A DNA stretch of 64,000 nucleotides from Linanthus parryae (GCA_023055425.1 JALGPY010000001.1:72100994-72164993); one strand, 5' to 3'; positions 20,767-32,101 are shown, counted from the first letter of the stretch. Made by a program: numbers and translations. Notes: a model not told the origin generated them from the letters alone.

Positions 20767-23040
20767 GGTTGTATTTATGTGGTCTGTACTCAGATAGAGG
20801 AAATGGAAAGATCATGCTATAAATGATGAAAATGTACAGGGAGTAATTTTTAAATGTTATGTGTCGAGGGGGTCGAACCATAATTGACATGATAAAGGAG
20901 ATAGGGAATAAGTGGACGTAATACAAGATAAAGAGAAGGAAACATTAGAATAACTTAAACATGATTGGGGGTCTCGAAGAACTGATATGGAATATATTGG
21001 GATGACGCAAAGATTAGGAGACTTTGGAAATAAGAAAGAAAACAAGATGGTCAGCAGTGTTCCAGGATCGTTATGGTGGGAAGGATGTGGGTAGATTATT
21101 GAATTCGATATGTTTGTAGCATGGTTACTGGAAGTGATAATAATGATATGGGAGTGGTGGATAGTCAAAAGGAACTGGTAGAAGTGGCGAGCTTGTAATA
21201 TTATGGGCTTAGGGAGGTCTGAGAGAGATAGAAACAACTGGAAGTTGAGCATGAGAATACATAGTCAGAATAGAGTGAATCAAGGTGGGTTGACTTTCGA
21301 TAGGGCACCAGGGATTGTTGTGGGTGTATATAATGATAATATAAAGTTTTGATCAGGATGAAATAGAACTAAGTTGGTCACGGTACTAAGCGATTTATAA
21401 AAGGGGGTTAGACGGGACCAAAAACAATGTGTAACACATCAAGTAAGAGTTGAATAAACAATATTAAAGTATCAAGTGGAGACGATAGGTTATCTTGAGA
21501 TGTCTAGTTAGGAAGTAGTTGCATATGAAGGTTGAGCAAGGTACTTAACCGCAACAATATAATATTAGAAGTTTGGGAGAAGAAAAGTTGGAGTAATGAA
21601 TTGGGGAAACCAAAAGATTTGAGTGATTAGCGCGACAAGTACAAGAAGAGAGTCAGTGAGTGTATGATGGGGTATTGAATGAATTGACATCAAACTGTTA
21701 TAAGGGGCACGGATAAGAGTAATAATCTTGCAGGAAATACAGGGTAGTGAGTTTCGGCCGTTCATAAAAGAAAGAGAAGAGGAACTTATGGGAGTATCAG
21801 TTGCAGATATAAGGGTCGTACTGGACTACGTTCATGTAAAAGAGAGCTTAGATGGATGAGTCGGGAATGGGATGGCCAATAATAAGGAACAGACTGTGAG
21901 GGAAGAGAGAGTTCAGGAATTTGAAATAGAGGAAGGGACAATCCAGGCCTCGAATATCAGGCATTGCCGCGAGATTGCCTAAAACTGTGAAGAATTTGTG
22001 AGAATATGGTGGGGTTGCGAAGAATAGGATAAGAATAATTGTGGCATGCTCGGGTTAGTTAATGAGTTTAAGCAGAATTGTGGATACAGATTATGAGTGG
22101 TACGTTAGAAGTTGTAGCAACTAAGTTATGAAAAAACATCATAAAGGTAGTAAGTCATATTGGGAAAAAGTATAGGGAACCGATAGAGCGAATAAAAAGA
22201 GTTTTATCAGTATTGGCTAAACCAAAAAAAGTAAGGTACAACGTGTGAAGTTAGACAATGGTATGAATATGTATAATTAGTAGCAGAGAGATTGCGGTAC
22301 CATGGAAAACTAAATGGAGACAAGGAAAGTGTGTTCTTACTCTTAAAAGAAGGGTATAGACTGTTTAGTTGACACCTAGGAATGGTCTTCGACGGACGAT
22401 GGGAATGAGTAGCTATATTTTATTTCTAGGCAGGTTTTTCTGAAGATGACTTATTAAAGATCCGGTTGACTTCGAGATATCAGACACGAACCTGTTAGGG
22501 GTGACTACCTTAAAGTAGTGAAAGATATTTAAGGGTCCAACCAACGTATCGAAGCGTTAAGATAACGAGTAAAAAGAAAGAGTGGTGAAGATAAGATCAA
22601 CGAAGGCAGTGTAGAGTGAACAATCTTACCATTTGGAGACAAAACGGAGTAGGTAAGAGTTCACTGGACGTCTACCGGAAGACATAAGAACTAAATAAGG
22701 AGAAGATAACTCTTAAGGCGTGTAACTTAGAATGGAGATTGAAAGGAATGTACGAGGTGAAGACATGAGTTCGTATAAGTTATATGACAGTACGAGTGAG
22801 GCTGTTTTAGTAGAACTAGAAGGAGTCATCGGTCAATACGGACTAAGGACTTCAACATGACAGAATCAGGTCGAAGTATTTATGTGGATCAGACCAACCA
22901 AAACTGATCGGTATCGACGTCAATCAAGAATTCACAAGGAAATAAGCTGTAAGGCGAGAGAACAAACATGGTTTGTGGTTGAATTAAGAAAAGGGTATGA
23001 GGAATAATTAAGGTTAGGTGATCATCGGGGACGAAGATTC

Positions 23041-23057
23041 TTTTAAGGGGGGTAGAA
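23041..23057 (+). promoter_or_regulatory. polypurine tract of the LARD element
   Basis: TTTTAAGGGGGGTAGAA directly before the 3' LTR, the form typical of long-LTR gypsy elements. Confidence 0.85.
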
Positions 23058-26000
23058 TGTAACACCTTGAAATTTTGTAGGGTTCAATATGTAATTTTTC
23101 AAAATTTCGAGTTAGATGTGGATATTGTTTATTTAGAAACGTGTGCTGACATCGGTGAGTTGGGAATGGCTGGTTTATGATTTCCCAAATTTGGTAAATT
23201 GTGTTATTACTGAGAAAACTGGGGCTTTTGTGCAATTACTTAAACTAGAGTTTCTAGCTGGATTTTGGCCGATCTGAGATCTCTAGGAATCGTCAAAATA
23301 CTGGTTGGGCATTTTAAGTGATGCCGCCAAAGTGGAGATTTCTGAAATTCTAAGCATTTCTTAATTCCATTACCCCCTAAAATTTGTAAAATAGCTAAAA
23401 CACCCCCTAATACTTGTGAACACATGTCATCCATATGATTGGCCAACATACAAGTGAGGTGGCAGCTCATTCTTTTCTTCACAACAACTGAACTGGGAGG
23501 GAGACAACTCCAGATTCTTCCTCCACCATCATCTTCATCATTTTTTCCCCAACCACCACCGTTTCCACCACATCACCACCACCCCACGGTAACGCTATCA
23601 AAGCTCAACCAAATGAAAACCTGCTGCATATGGGGGCTCGTGAGACATCAAGGAGCAATATCCCCAAGGAAATTCGGAGATTCAAGAAGGTTCAGAGGTC
23701 GTAACGTTGCAGGTTTTCTCAAGAACCCTAAGTCGGGTTTTGCTCGATTCCTCCCTCGTTTTGTTGAGCTAGTGAAATTTAACAATGTATTCGTGATCTA
23801 GGAGGTAAGGAGAACCCATCAGACTCTTTTGGAGCTTCTGAATCACCATGCGGCGCCAGTGTCACCAGAAACAGGACAGAGTCTCCGCCGGAAACTGCTA
23901 CTCGACGGGAAGAGGGTAAGACCACCTTTTCTTCATCAAATATAATTCTTTATGCATTTGTTTAGATCCCTATATTGTTCAGAAGACAACTAGACCCTGG
24001 AAACAGGTTAAGATACACGATTTCAATGTGTTTAGATCGTTACCTTATGAGTTTCCGGTGACTTTTCGTGCTCTGTTTAGAGCTTCATTTCTTCCTCTCT
24101 CATTACGGGTTTTTAGAGCTTATTGGCTCTTTGTAATCCCTAAGTGGATATCTTCATACTGTGTTATTTAGAAGACATGAATTCGTGTTTCAACCCTCTG
24201 TGAATCAAGCTAAACCCGCTGCCCTGTTACTTGTGTTTGAGAGGCACACATTTCATATGCGTTCTGAGTCAACTTCATGAGCTTGTATCTCCTTCATGAA
24301 TAATTTTGTTGGGGTGATCTCTAGCTGTTTGAATAGCATATTGATAGCTCTACAACTGTGTGTAAACTATTTTTCTTGAATCATGCTCTAGGATCCTTGA
24401 AATCGTGTCTAAACTTGGAGGTTTGTGTTGTTCTTGAGTTTGCAGTACTCCACCACCCAACTTTGACGTTCTATATCTCCCTCCTTGATTCATAAATTAT
24501 TCGATTATTTCTTCTGTGTGTTTTCTGATCATAATGCTTCAAATCTTGTGTTGATTACTTGGTCAAATTTACACTCTAAAGCATCTCAATATTCCTTCAA
24601 AGTTGCTGCCAAACATATTCAAAACTGCCAATATTGTGAAAATTGTCTAAGTATGAAATATAGCTTGAAATTTTCCAACTTTGACCTTCATTATATTTTT
24701 GAATATTTTGAGTCTGTCAAATTTCAAATATGTTCTGGAATCCTTGTTCAACCATTTTCGAAACCCTATCTTCTGTTTTCTTAAACTCTTTTTCAAGTGT
24801 CCATAAATTCGCTCCGAAGATGGTTGTATATGCTAATTTCACTTAAACATAAACTTTTAGTTTAAAAGCCAAATGACCTGTATAACCATCACATCCTTGA
24901 GAAAAGTTTCTCACATTATGATTGAGCGTCCAAGTGCCAAATTTGACTTATTTGAGGTGTTCAGGTTCCATGAGGGACTAAAATGCAATTCAAACAAACA
25001 TCAGGGACTTGAATGTAAACATTTAAAACTTGAGAGACAATATTAAGTGGACAAATTGAAGAATTAACTCTTTAGAGTGAAAAACTAGGCTTAACTGAGG
25101 GGGGTTTAGAAACATTCAGCGACTGTACCGATAAGACTGACACTTCCGGGGAAAAAAAAGTAATTTCGGGTAGGCATCTAGAATGACTCTTTTATATGAA
25201 TTTTACCTCATACGCATATTTTTATATGTAGAAGTTGCTGGCTTAGAGAGTCTTCATCGCTGATCAGGAATATTAAGTAGGCTAGCAAGTAAGCATATGA
25301 ACGCTTATATACTATTAAAGAATGCTCGGCTGGATGTATACATGTCTCTATGAGTAGGAGATACGAGAATCATGGTATAACAGCAATGATGATCTCTTGG
25401 ATATTTATATATATGCACATGAATAAGGTAAGTATGAGTATTTTTCTTAATTGTTTGAGAATACTCATTTAAGAGCTGATTCCTGTACTAGACCTCTTTA
25501 TGGTCAAATATTATGGGACCCGAACTACGGGCTTAACACAATTATGGGACCCGTTCTTCGGGCTTCACATTCATAGCCTACGGCAAAGTCGGTACATTGC
25601 TAGCTCCCGACTTGTAGGAAACTAGTACTACCCTCTGGACTGACGATCCAGTAGGGGGTGTGCACACTAAAGGTCTAGTTTGTCTTGGTGGATAAATGGG
25701 TGGTACAGGAATGGGGAAATGGATATGGATTTGTCGTAAATGAGTTATTAGATAAATTTGAGTTACCGGTATAACATTTTTTTTCCGCTATCTGACGTGG
25801 GTCAGGTTATTGAGGAATAAGGACTACAAGTATCAGATATACGTTTCAAATCTAATAATATATATTTCATCATGAAGTATATCTTGATTGTTATAACTGA
25901 TGTCGTGACGTCGCCGCCTTTTATACTTGGCAGGTGTGTACGCGGTGGATCGGGAAGTAGGCTGTCACTTAGAGGATTGACACACCAATATTTACTAGAT

Positions 26001-26166
26001 TATATAGTAAGTTTCTTTTAATTCTTGTTTCTTTAATTCAGTCTTGTAACAGAACCGTTAGGATTAGACTCCTTGCTAAGCATTCCCGTGCTCGGCGGAG
26101 GACATCTCCGGAGAGTATGGGGAATCCAAGTTTAGTTCCCCTGTACTTTAGGATGGGGGTGTAACA
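23058..26166 (+). repeat. 3' LTR of the LARD element (3.1 kb)
   Basis: Copy of 16132-19263. The hairpin near 25575-25620 is partly destroyed here (GCCTACGGCAAAGTCGG). The last bases read GGGTGTAACA instead of GGGTGTTACA. Confidence 0.9.
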
Positions 26167-26602
26167 TTTTAACTTGCTTTTATGTGTAATTTTGCGTGTT
26201 ATATCCCTAATTCTAGACTTATGCTTGCTCTTGTAGTTTTTATTGCTTTTCTCTTATTTTGTAGGTGAAGACGTGGTAAGGAAAGCTTGAATGATGAATT
26301 AAGATGATTTAGAGGGCTAAGAGGCATGAAGAAGGTACTCAGAGCAGTTGATGTAGAAGATTATTGAAGTTTTGAAGGTCCAAGTGAGAAGAAAAGTGAA
26401 AGAAAAAGGCCAAAATATGGAGAATCTAATGGAATGGGGTGCTTAGTGGAGTTTTCTAAATGTTCTAAGGGTTGCACTGAAATACTTATAGCAGTAGGGG
26501 GTCATTTGTGCAGCTAAACGGAAGCAGGGGGCATTTTAAAGCTCCCAGCAAACCTAGGGGGACCATTTTGCAAATACAGCGAACCAATTAACCACCAGAA
26601 AC

Positions 26603-26604
<2 letters not shown>

Positions 26605-26638
<34 letters not shown>
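26605..26638. repeat. (CT)n microsatellite
   Basis: About 15 CT units. Confidence 0.92.
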
Positions 26639-26640
<2 letters not shown>

Positions 26641-27921
26641 GACGGTAGAACAAGAAGAACCCAGCATGCACCATTGTTGCTTCACCGAAGCTCAGCCAAG
26701 CCCCAAATTGCCACCAAATCATGAGAGACCGGGCCCAATCTCCTCCAAATCCGATCCTCTACATAAACATCCATCAATTTAGCCCAAGAAGCGACGAGTC
26801 AAATAACCCCAATTCACCTAGGGTTCTTGAGGCATCTTCAAATCGACGATTGAGAGTCTATCAGTTCAATTCGAAGGAAAGGATCACTCCTTGGAGAGCA
26901 AGAAACCCTTGCACACTTTCTATTTAATCCGAAGATGAAGAAAGAGAGCTCTAACCCACGATTTACTCAAAGCCAAAGCTCTTCCTCATTCTATTCACTC
27001 TCTCGGTTCTTCACATTGTGGGTTGTTTCTTGGTGATTCCGGGCTCTCTCTGAGCTCATACTGAGCCAATAACAACCATAGAGGGAGAGGGGGGGAGGTT
27101 ATATTCTTCATTTTCCGGTCACTTTTCCGGGCTGTGTTCTGGTCTATGTAGCTGCAGTGTACTGTGAGCTGCTGTTAGTTCCATTGCTTCCGTTAATTTA
27201 TCTGTTGTTAGTTGATAATCAGGGTTTGTTAGCTGATTTAGTTGATTTGGTAAAGTAATACATCAAGTTCTCGTAGTTGTAATCATCATTTTGTAGCAAA
27301 CTTGTGTTCTTGGGTTGAAGTTGAAGAGTATTTAAGCTTGAATATAATGAAAATCTTCCTGAATATGCTTGTTATCTCTTGTGTTTCTCTCCTGAACATG
27401 ACTATATAAGTTTGTTGTCGGTTGAAGTTGATGAATCTAGGTGTATTCGGTTTGGATTCAATTTTTGATTCAATGAGTTGAGATGTTCCTCTTGTGGTTC
27501 ATGGGTGAACAAGTGTTGGAATACAAATCCGATTTGTAGCTTCATCTTGTATGTGGATTCATAATTGAATACATATCCTTCATAGTTGAGACAACTTAGT
27601 TTAGAATTGCACTAGTTTTCTTCATAAATCATACTTGGATTTGACATTAGAATCCACACATCTCCTTGTAAAATCATTTGGGTGTTGGATACATGCACAA
27701 CCCAACTAGAGGATTCAACTAAGACCAACTCTTCTCTCAATCCTACAAACTCTTTTCAAGTTTTAGATCCTCTTTAATACTAGTTGTTAGCTTAGTGTAT
27801 TCAAATTGTTTAACAAAAAATCCTTGCTCCATCAAGTTTCTCTTGGTGGATTTTCAAGTTTGGCTAGCTATAAAGCCTTTGAGGAATTTACTGTCATTGC
27901 ATTTTTTTGAGAAATTGTTTT

Positions 27922-27993
27922 GTCGTCAACGGGGTTTGAACCCGTGACCTCATGCAGGAGCTTTCAACGCTCTACCACTTGAGCTACCACCCT
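27922..27993 (-). other. tRNA-like sequence, SINE head or tRNA pseudogene
   Basis: On the minus strand it starts AGGGTGGTAGCTCAAGTGG, giving a full D arm with box A (AGCTCAAGTGGTAGAGC). It ends with a perfect T arm (ACGGGTTCAAACCCCGT) as box B. The anticodon stem does not pair and the acceptor stem is poor, so it is not a working tRNA. An A-rich tail with TTTCTCAAAAAAA follows on the same strand, as in a tRNA-derived SINE. Confidence 0.55.
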
Positions 27994-28238
27994 AGCTGCA
28001 CTAGTTAGCTTTAGTTAACTTTAGCTTAGCTTTCATTGCACTTTAATTCATCTTTAGTTAATTTACTTTCATTTCACTAGTTAGCTTTAGTTTAGCTTTT
28101 TAATTTACTTGCTTTATTTGGTTAGTCGGTAGCTTAGGTTGAGAACCCTCTTTCCCTATCCTTGTGGATTCGATTTCGGACTTACCCGTATATTACTTGA
28201 AACGATATTCTTATACTTGGGAATTATTCAACAAGTTT

Positions 28239-28256
28239 TGGCGCCATTGCCGGGGA
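28239..28256 (+). promoter_or_regulatory. primer-binding site, Asp-tRNA type
   Basis: TGGCGCCATTGCCGGGGA differs at one position from the site typical of Athila/Tat gypsy elements, which matches tRNA-Asp. Confidence 0.85.
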
Positions 28257-28423
28257 TTCGTGCTAAGAGACTCACTCTTTAGTTACTTGATTCTTGTTTT
28301 GCTTGTTTTTATTTTTTAAGTATGCTTGAAAAAATCCGGGTTCATATTTGAACTTTGGAAAAAAAAAAGCGAAAAGTAAAAAAAAAAAATCCCAAAAACA
28401 TATCCTTAGCTTTTGTTGCATAG

Positions 28424-29172
28424 ATGAGTGATAATAGTAATTTATCCCCTTTCAACGATTCTTCAAGCTTAGTCAATAGCTTTGAAATCATGGACGGAGA
28501 TGATGGGCATAGTAGCAACAGCAAATGATGCCATTTCGTACACTTAGAGATTTGATGCATCCCCTGGGCAAACTTAACCTTCTTACTTTGTGATTCCTTT
28601 GAATGAAAGAAATTTTGATGTTAAGCTGGGAACTATTCAACTTTTGTCCAAATACCATGGCTTAGAGCCCGAGAGTTCCTACTCTCATATCAAGGATTTT
28701 TATGACATTGCCTCAACAGTTTATCTTGACGGTGTTTCTTGGAAAAAATTCAAGCTTATGTTGTTTCTTTTATCTTTAAAGGATAAAGCTAAGCATGGAT
28801 TCACTCCTTGAGACCTAGGACGACAGGCACTTGGGAAGAGTTAGAGAAATAATTTCTCAAGAAATTTTTCCCCACTTATTAGACTAATGGCATAAAAAGG
28901 CAAATTGTGACCTTTTTTTTTGTTAAGGAGGGAGAGCCACTTCCCCAAGCTTAGGAACGCTTCAAGGATCTCCTCATTGCTTTTCCTCACCAAGGATTTG
29001 AGATTTGAAGATTGATTATCTCCTTTTATAACGGCTTTCCATCCAACCACAAGCACACAATCGGGTCCATGAGTGGGGGTTATTTATTTTTAAAAGGTGA
29101 AGATGATTGCTTAGATGAGATTTGTGAAAATTTCCAATCTTGGGACATGAAAGAGCCTTCAAAAGAAGTGTC
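28424..29172 (+). pseudogene. Athila-like gag
   Basis: An ATG at 28424 (MSDNSNLSPFND) begins a broken frame. The segment 28590-28811 has NFDVKLGTIQLLSKYHGLE, SSYSHIKDFYDIAST and LKDKAKHG, the conserved Athila capsid pattern. Shifted frames continue with the GTWEEL-type motif, then GEPLPQA, ERFKDLLIAFPHQGFE and NGFPSNHKHTIGSMSGG, and finally CLDEICENFQSWD. Several stops and frameshifts occur. Protease and pol are missing; the sequence changes abruptly to an unrelated copia fragment near 29.2 kb. Confidence 0.8.
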
Positions 29173-29204
29173 TACTTAGCCTAAAGGTAGCATGCATTAC
29201 CTTA

Positions 29205-29776
29205 AGTCTAAGAATGAGGCATTATACTCTTTCCAATACTCCACGATCCGATCCAAGAGCCTCAATACTCTAGCCAAGTTGCTTCTCTACTTCATTCTTG
29301 AATTCTTTGAACTTTTCAAAGTATTCAGATTTGTTCTTCATATGATACACAAATCAACATCTACTGAAGTCAGCAGTAAATGTAATGAAATAAAGATAAC
29401 CACCTCTGGCAGGCGTGGCAAATGGTCCATACACATCAATATGTATGAGTTCCAATAGCTCACTAGTCCTCTCACCTTTCTTATTCAAAAGGGGACTTAG
29501 TCATTTTTCGCAACAAACAAGCTTCACATGTCTTTTATGATTCATAATGAAATGAGTCTAGGAATCCATCCTTATGGAGCCTAAAAATGCGTTTCGCATT
29601 TATATGGACTAAACGACAATGCCATAGATAAGTAGGATTCAAATAATTAGTTTTAATCCTTTTGGTATTTATGTTATAGACAATTTACCTCGATCAATGA
29701 TATATAACCCATTAGACAAAAGAGCATTACAACAATTCATACTATCAAAATAAATGGAGAAACACATATGTCCTTT
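29205..29776 (-). pseudogene. Ty1/copia pre-integrase/integrase fragment
   Basis: The minus strand is homologous to about 62.87-63.40 kb in the plus-strand copia element and to 54.90-55.11 kb in the minus one. It covers the zinc-binding pre-integrase region and the first part of the integrase core, including the equivalent of the RGGYVYFITFT segment. It has stops, no LTR and no flanking coding parts. It is a truncated insertion joined to Athila gag on one side and a CACTA-type end on the other. Confidence 0.75.
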
Positions 29777-29945
29777 CACTACAACAAATCACGTTTTATG
29801 CGACCTGTTTCATTCCGACAACTAGAATTCTGGTGTTTAAAATCAGTATAAACAATATTTTTTTCTATTTGTCTTATGGCTTGTCGTCTTTCAGATTTTT
29901 AAAGACCAAATGTGATTCTGTCGTGGGAAACGACAAGCCATCCAA
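29777..29945. mobile_element. CACTA-type transposon terminus (one end)
   Basis: Starts CACTACAACAAATCACG, the En/Spm terminal form. A subterminal inverted pair follows: ATGGCTTGTCGT near 29876 and ACGACAAGCCAT ending near 29942. No complementary terminus (TTGTTGTAGTG) was found downstream in the window, so the far end is lost, diverged or outside. No TNPA/TNPD-like gene was recognised. Confidence 0.55.
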
Positions 29946-30962
29946 AACCCAAAATTATTAACAATGTTAGTATTGTCGTCAATGGATCTAAATAAAATTT
30001 TGACCAAACTCTTGGGCGGGGAATTAAATTTTGCTAAATTTTGGGGATGGAAATGAACTCTAACAAAATATTTGAGGCAAAATCAAATTATACCAAAAAA
30101 TCAAATTCACCTATCTTTTATCAAATAACAATCCCCCCCGCCATTAATCCCCCCTTTCGACCTCCATATCGAATATCTATCCATGTACCCTAGCTAGCTA
30201 AATCATCTTCCACACTCGTCACCACCGCTGGCTCTCTCTCTATCTCTTTTCACACGACCGTGGTTCTCTCGCCACCACCGTCTCTCTGTTGTTCCCTTTT
30301 CCAGCTGGTTCAAATCTTCAGAGAATGGAGTTTTGGCGGTGGAAGATAAATTCCATGTCTCACCCATCAAAAACATTTGCACTCACAAGTATTGGTCTCT
30401 CTATCTCTCTCTCACAGTTTGAATTTGGATTATGAGTTTCATACGCTTGTCAATTTCGGTTCCAAGTGGTGGCTTGATCTCAGGTCTAACAAGCCCTTTT
30501 CCTTTCTATGAATTAAAAGGAGCAGTTTTAATGTGATATCTGTATTTGTAGGCCAGACTCCATTTTTCAATCTTCTAAATTGTATGTGGTTTAATTTTAC
30601 TATTATATCTGCAAAATGTTTAACTATGGGTAAATCCTGTGTTCGGATTTGCTGAGTGTAGAATGTGGTTTTACAATACTTTATGTGAAGCTAAAACTGT
30701 TTCTCACACAACCAAGTGATTGATGTTAACTGATTGGAAAGTGTGTAATCATGGGCTGAATGATATATATAAGCGGCAAGATACTGATAGGAATTTGTGT
30801 TTTAACGTGTTATAATTTGGCTAGTTGAATTTGATGGGGATGAAACTAAGGTACCTGAAAATGTGCATGTCTCCCAATTTATATGTACGATATGAAGTTT
30901 TTAAGTACCCCGTGTCATTGTTGCCAATTGATAATTTGATGTGTCCAAACTTTCAGTTGTGT
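29946..30962. other. non-coding, CT-rich patches
   Basis: Contains TCTCTC-rich stretches at 30230-30290 and 30390-30415 and AT-rich remainder. No gene or RNA recognised. It could be inside the CACTA-type element that starts at 29777. Confidence 0.35.
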
Positions 30963-31104
30963 AAGAGGCCGTGATAATATGGATCTATTGAATTCACTCA
31001 TTGAAGCTGTTAGAGTGTAATATGCATGGCGAGGCAAAATTATTTTTGCTGCTTGTTGTTATCATCTCTAATTTGGTTTAAATGAGTACTAACCTGATCC
31101 TCTT
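30963..31104 (+). ncRNA. box C/D snoRNA-like unit S1
   Basis: AAGAGGCC, then a C-like box GTGATAA, internal AATATGC (C' position), and AACCTGA with the D box CTGA. It is closed by TCCTCTT, which pairs with AAGAGG. Member of a family of ~140-nt tandem units. Snorna identity is inferred from boxes and terminal stem; no guide target is known. Confidence 0.4.
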
Positions 31105-31115
31105 CATGATCAATG

Positions 31116-31257
31116 AAGAGGCTTTTATGATATGGATCGTTCGAATTCACTCTTTGTAGCCGATAGAGTGTCATGATATGCATGACAAGACAAATTCCTT
31201 TTGCAGTCTGTGATCATCGATACCTTATTTGGTTTTCATGAGTACAAATTTGAGCCC
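31116..31257 (+). ncRNA. box C/D snoRNA-like unit S2 (degenerate boxes)
   Basis: Follows S1 after 11 nt. AAGAGGC starts it; the C position reads TTATGAT and the D position TTGA, so both boxes are impaired. C' TGATATGC is intact. Confidence 0.35.
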
Positions 31258-31348
31258 ATTTCTGTATTTCCCTGTGTTCATTCAATGTTAGTTATTTGTT
31301 AAATATTTTTCATTTCCTCCGTTCAACCTCTCTATTCTGAGTAATCAC

Positions 31349-31434
31349 GTGAAGATCATTCTGACCCGCTGCTAATGTTGGCAAGACGATGCAAACATTT
31401 TTTCATGAAAATCGGGTCAGAGTGTCCTTCTCAT
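31349..31434. ncRNA. long hairpin H1
   Basis: Arms GTGAAGATCATTCTGACCCG and CGGGTCAGAGTGTCCTTCTC pair with about 18 of 20 matches around a ~44-nt loop. The loop contains an inner AATGTT/AACATT pair. One of four related hairpins (H2 31718, H3 47895, H4 48944). It may be a precursor-type hairpin RNA or a small foldback element. Confidence 0.45.
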
Positions 31435-31592
31435 GACCCCATAGACGGTAGCGGATGAACGGATGAATTTCCAATGAATGTAATTTGTTCATTAATAAGT
31501 CAATCTATTTCAAAAGGAAATTATTCTTAAAAAATAATAGAAAGATAAGAGATAAATTACATGAAGTAACAGTAAATAAAAGTGTAAACCTG

Positions 31593-31690
31593 GTTGTCCT
31601 CTTTGACTTGTTTATCTGTCAGGGCCTCTGCTGGTTCCTCCTTGTGCAAACCCATCTTTCGTGGAAGTCCCCCTATCCCATTTGTTATTT
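31593..31690 (-). pseudogene. C-terminal fragment of unrecognised protein (copy 1)
   Basis: The minus strand aligns with the end of the relic at 49213-49640: shared pattern is QQRP..., then N.S.RTTR. A stop interrupts it. Hairpin H1 lies downstream on the same strand, as H4 does for the other copy. Confidence 0.45.
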
Positions 31691-31717
31691 ACTCCTTTGA
31701 ACCTCTTTTTCTAGGTG

Positions 31718-31811
31718 TACTTGTGAATGACATTTTGACCCGCTGATAGTGTTGGCAAAATGATGCAAACCTTTGTGCATCCAAACGGGGTCGAAATGAC
31801 CTTCACAAGTA
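31718..31811. ncRNA. long hairpin H2
   Basis: 25-bp stem with two mismatches and one bulged G: arms TACTTGTGAATGACATTTTG and CGAAATGACCTTCACAAGTA plus GACCCG/CGGGGTC next to the loop. The loop keeps GTTGGC...GCAAAC pairing. Compared with H1 and H4, several stem pairs differ on both arms so that pairing is kept. Confidence 0.5.
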
Positions 31812-32000
31812 GTCGTAGACTATAGAGAATGAAATGTTTGAACTAGCAATTAACGGTATTTCGGTACCATTCAAAGTAGCCTTCGCAGACAATAGAGTAT
31901 GAAATGAGGAATTAGTAATATATCTTATTTCAGTATAGTTCAAGTATGTTATGGCTCAATGCATTGGCTGCTTGCTCATTCAGTATATTTCAGTATAGCT

Positions 32001-32058
32001 ATTTGCAGCCTGCGGTCTTCATCTCCTATATATTTAGTTGTCATGATTTGGGCCTCTT
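32001..32058 (+). ncRNA. partial snoRNA-like unit (3' half)
   Basis: Matches the 3' part of the S family (TTGCAGCCTG...GGCCTCTTC) but lacks the C-box half and has ATTTGG in place of the D box. A relic. Confidence 0.3.
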
Positions 32059-32101
32059 CATGATAATATGATGTTGTTTATGCTCACTGCTTGCTCACTG
32101 T

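Larger units (their letters stand above)
19264..23057 (+). other. non-coding interior of the LARD element
   Basis: No frame with retroelement motifs on either strand. The plus strand is strongly purine-rich and C-poor over about 19.5-23.0 kb. Frames seen on the minus strand (20474-21252) come from this skew and contain only low-complexity Ser/Leu/Ile sequence. A diverged coding region cannot be ruled out by eye. Confidence 0.7.
16132..26166 (+). mobile_element. large non-coding LTR retrotransposon (LARD), 10 kb
   Basis: Two direct repeats of about 3.13 and 3.11 kb (16132-19263, 23058-26166) bear TGTAACACC at the start and GGTGTTACA (5' LTR) or GGTGTAACA (3' LTR) at the end. A primer site at 19266 and a polypurine tract at 23041 sit where they should. 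Flanks are TCTTA and TTTTA, a possible target duplication with one change. The 3.8-kb interior has no gag or pol motif. Long LTRs with these termini resemble Del/Tekay-type gypsy elements, so this is probably a non-autonomous derivative of such a family. Confidence 0.88.
26167..28233 (+). repeat. probable LTR of an Athila-like gypsy element
   Basis: Ends in CAACA shortly before an Asp-type primer site at 28239, so at least its 3' part is LTR. About 2 kb fits Athila LTRs. The 5' border cannot be fixed because the LARD element abuts it and no matching copy is in the window. It contains a (CT)n run and a tRNA-like segment. The short plus-strand frame at 26721 has no recognised domain. Confidence 0.5.

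Noticed and set aside
20474..21252. Two long minus-strand frames
   Set aside because: Pyrimidine-strand translation of the purine-rich LARD interior; low complexity only.
27922..27993. Functional tRNA gene
   Set aside because: D and T arms are good but the anticodon stem does not pair and the acceptor stem is poor.
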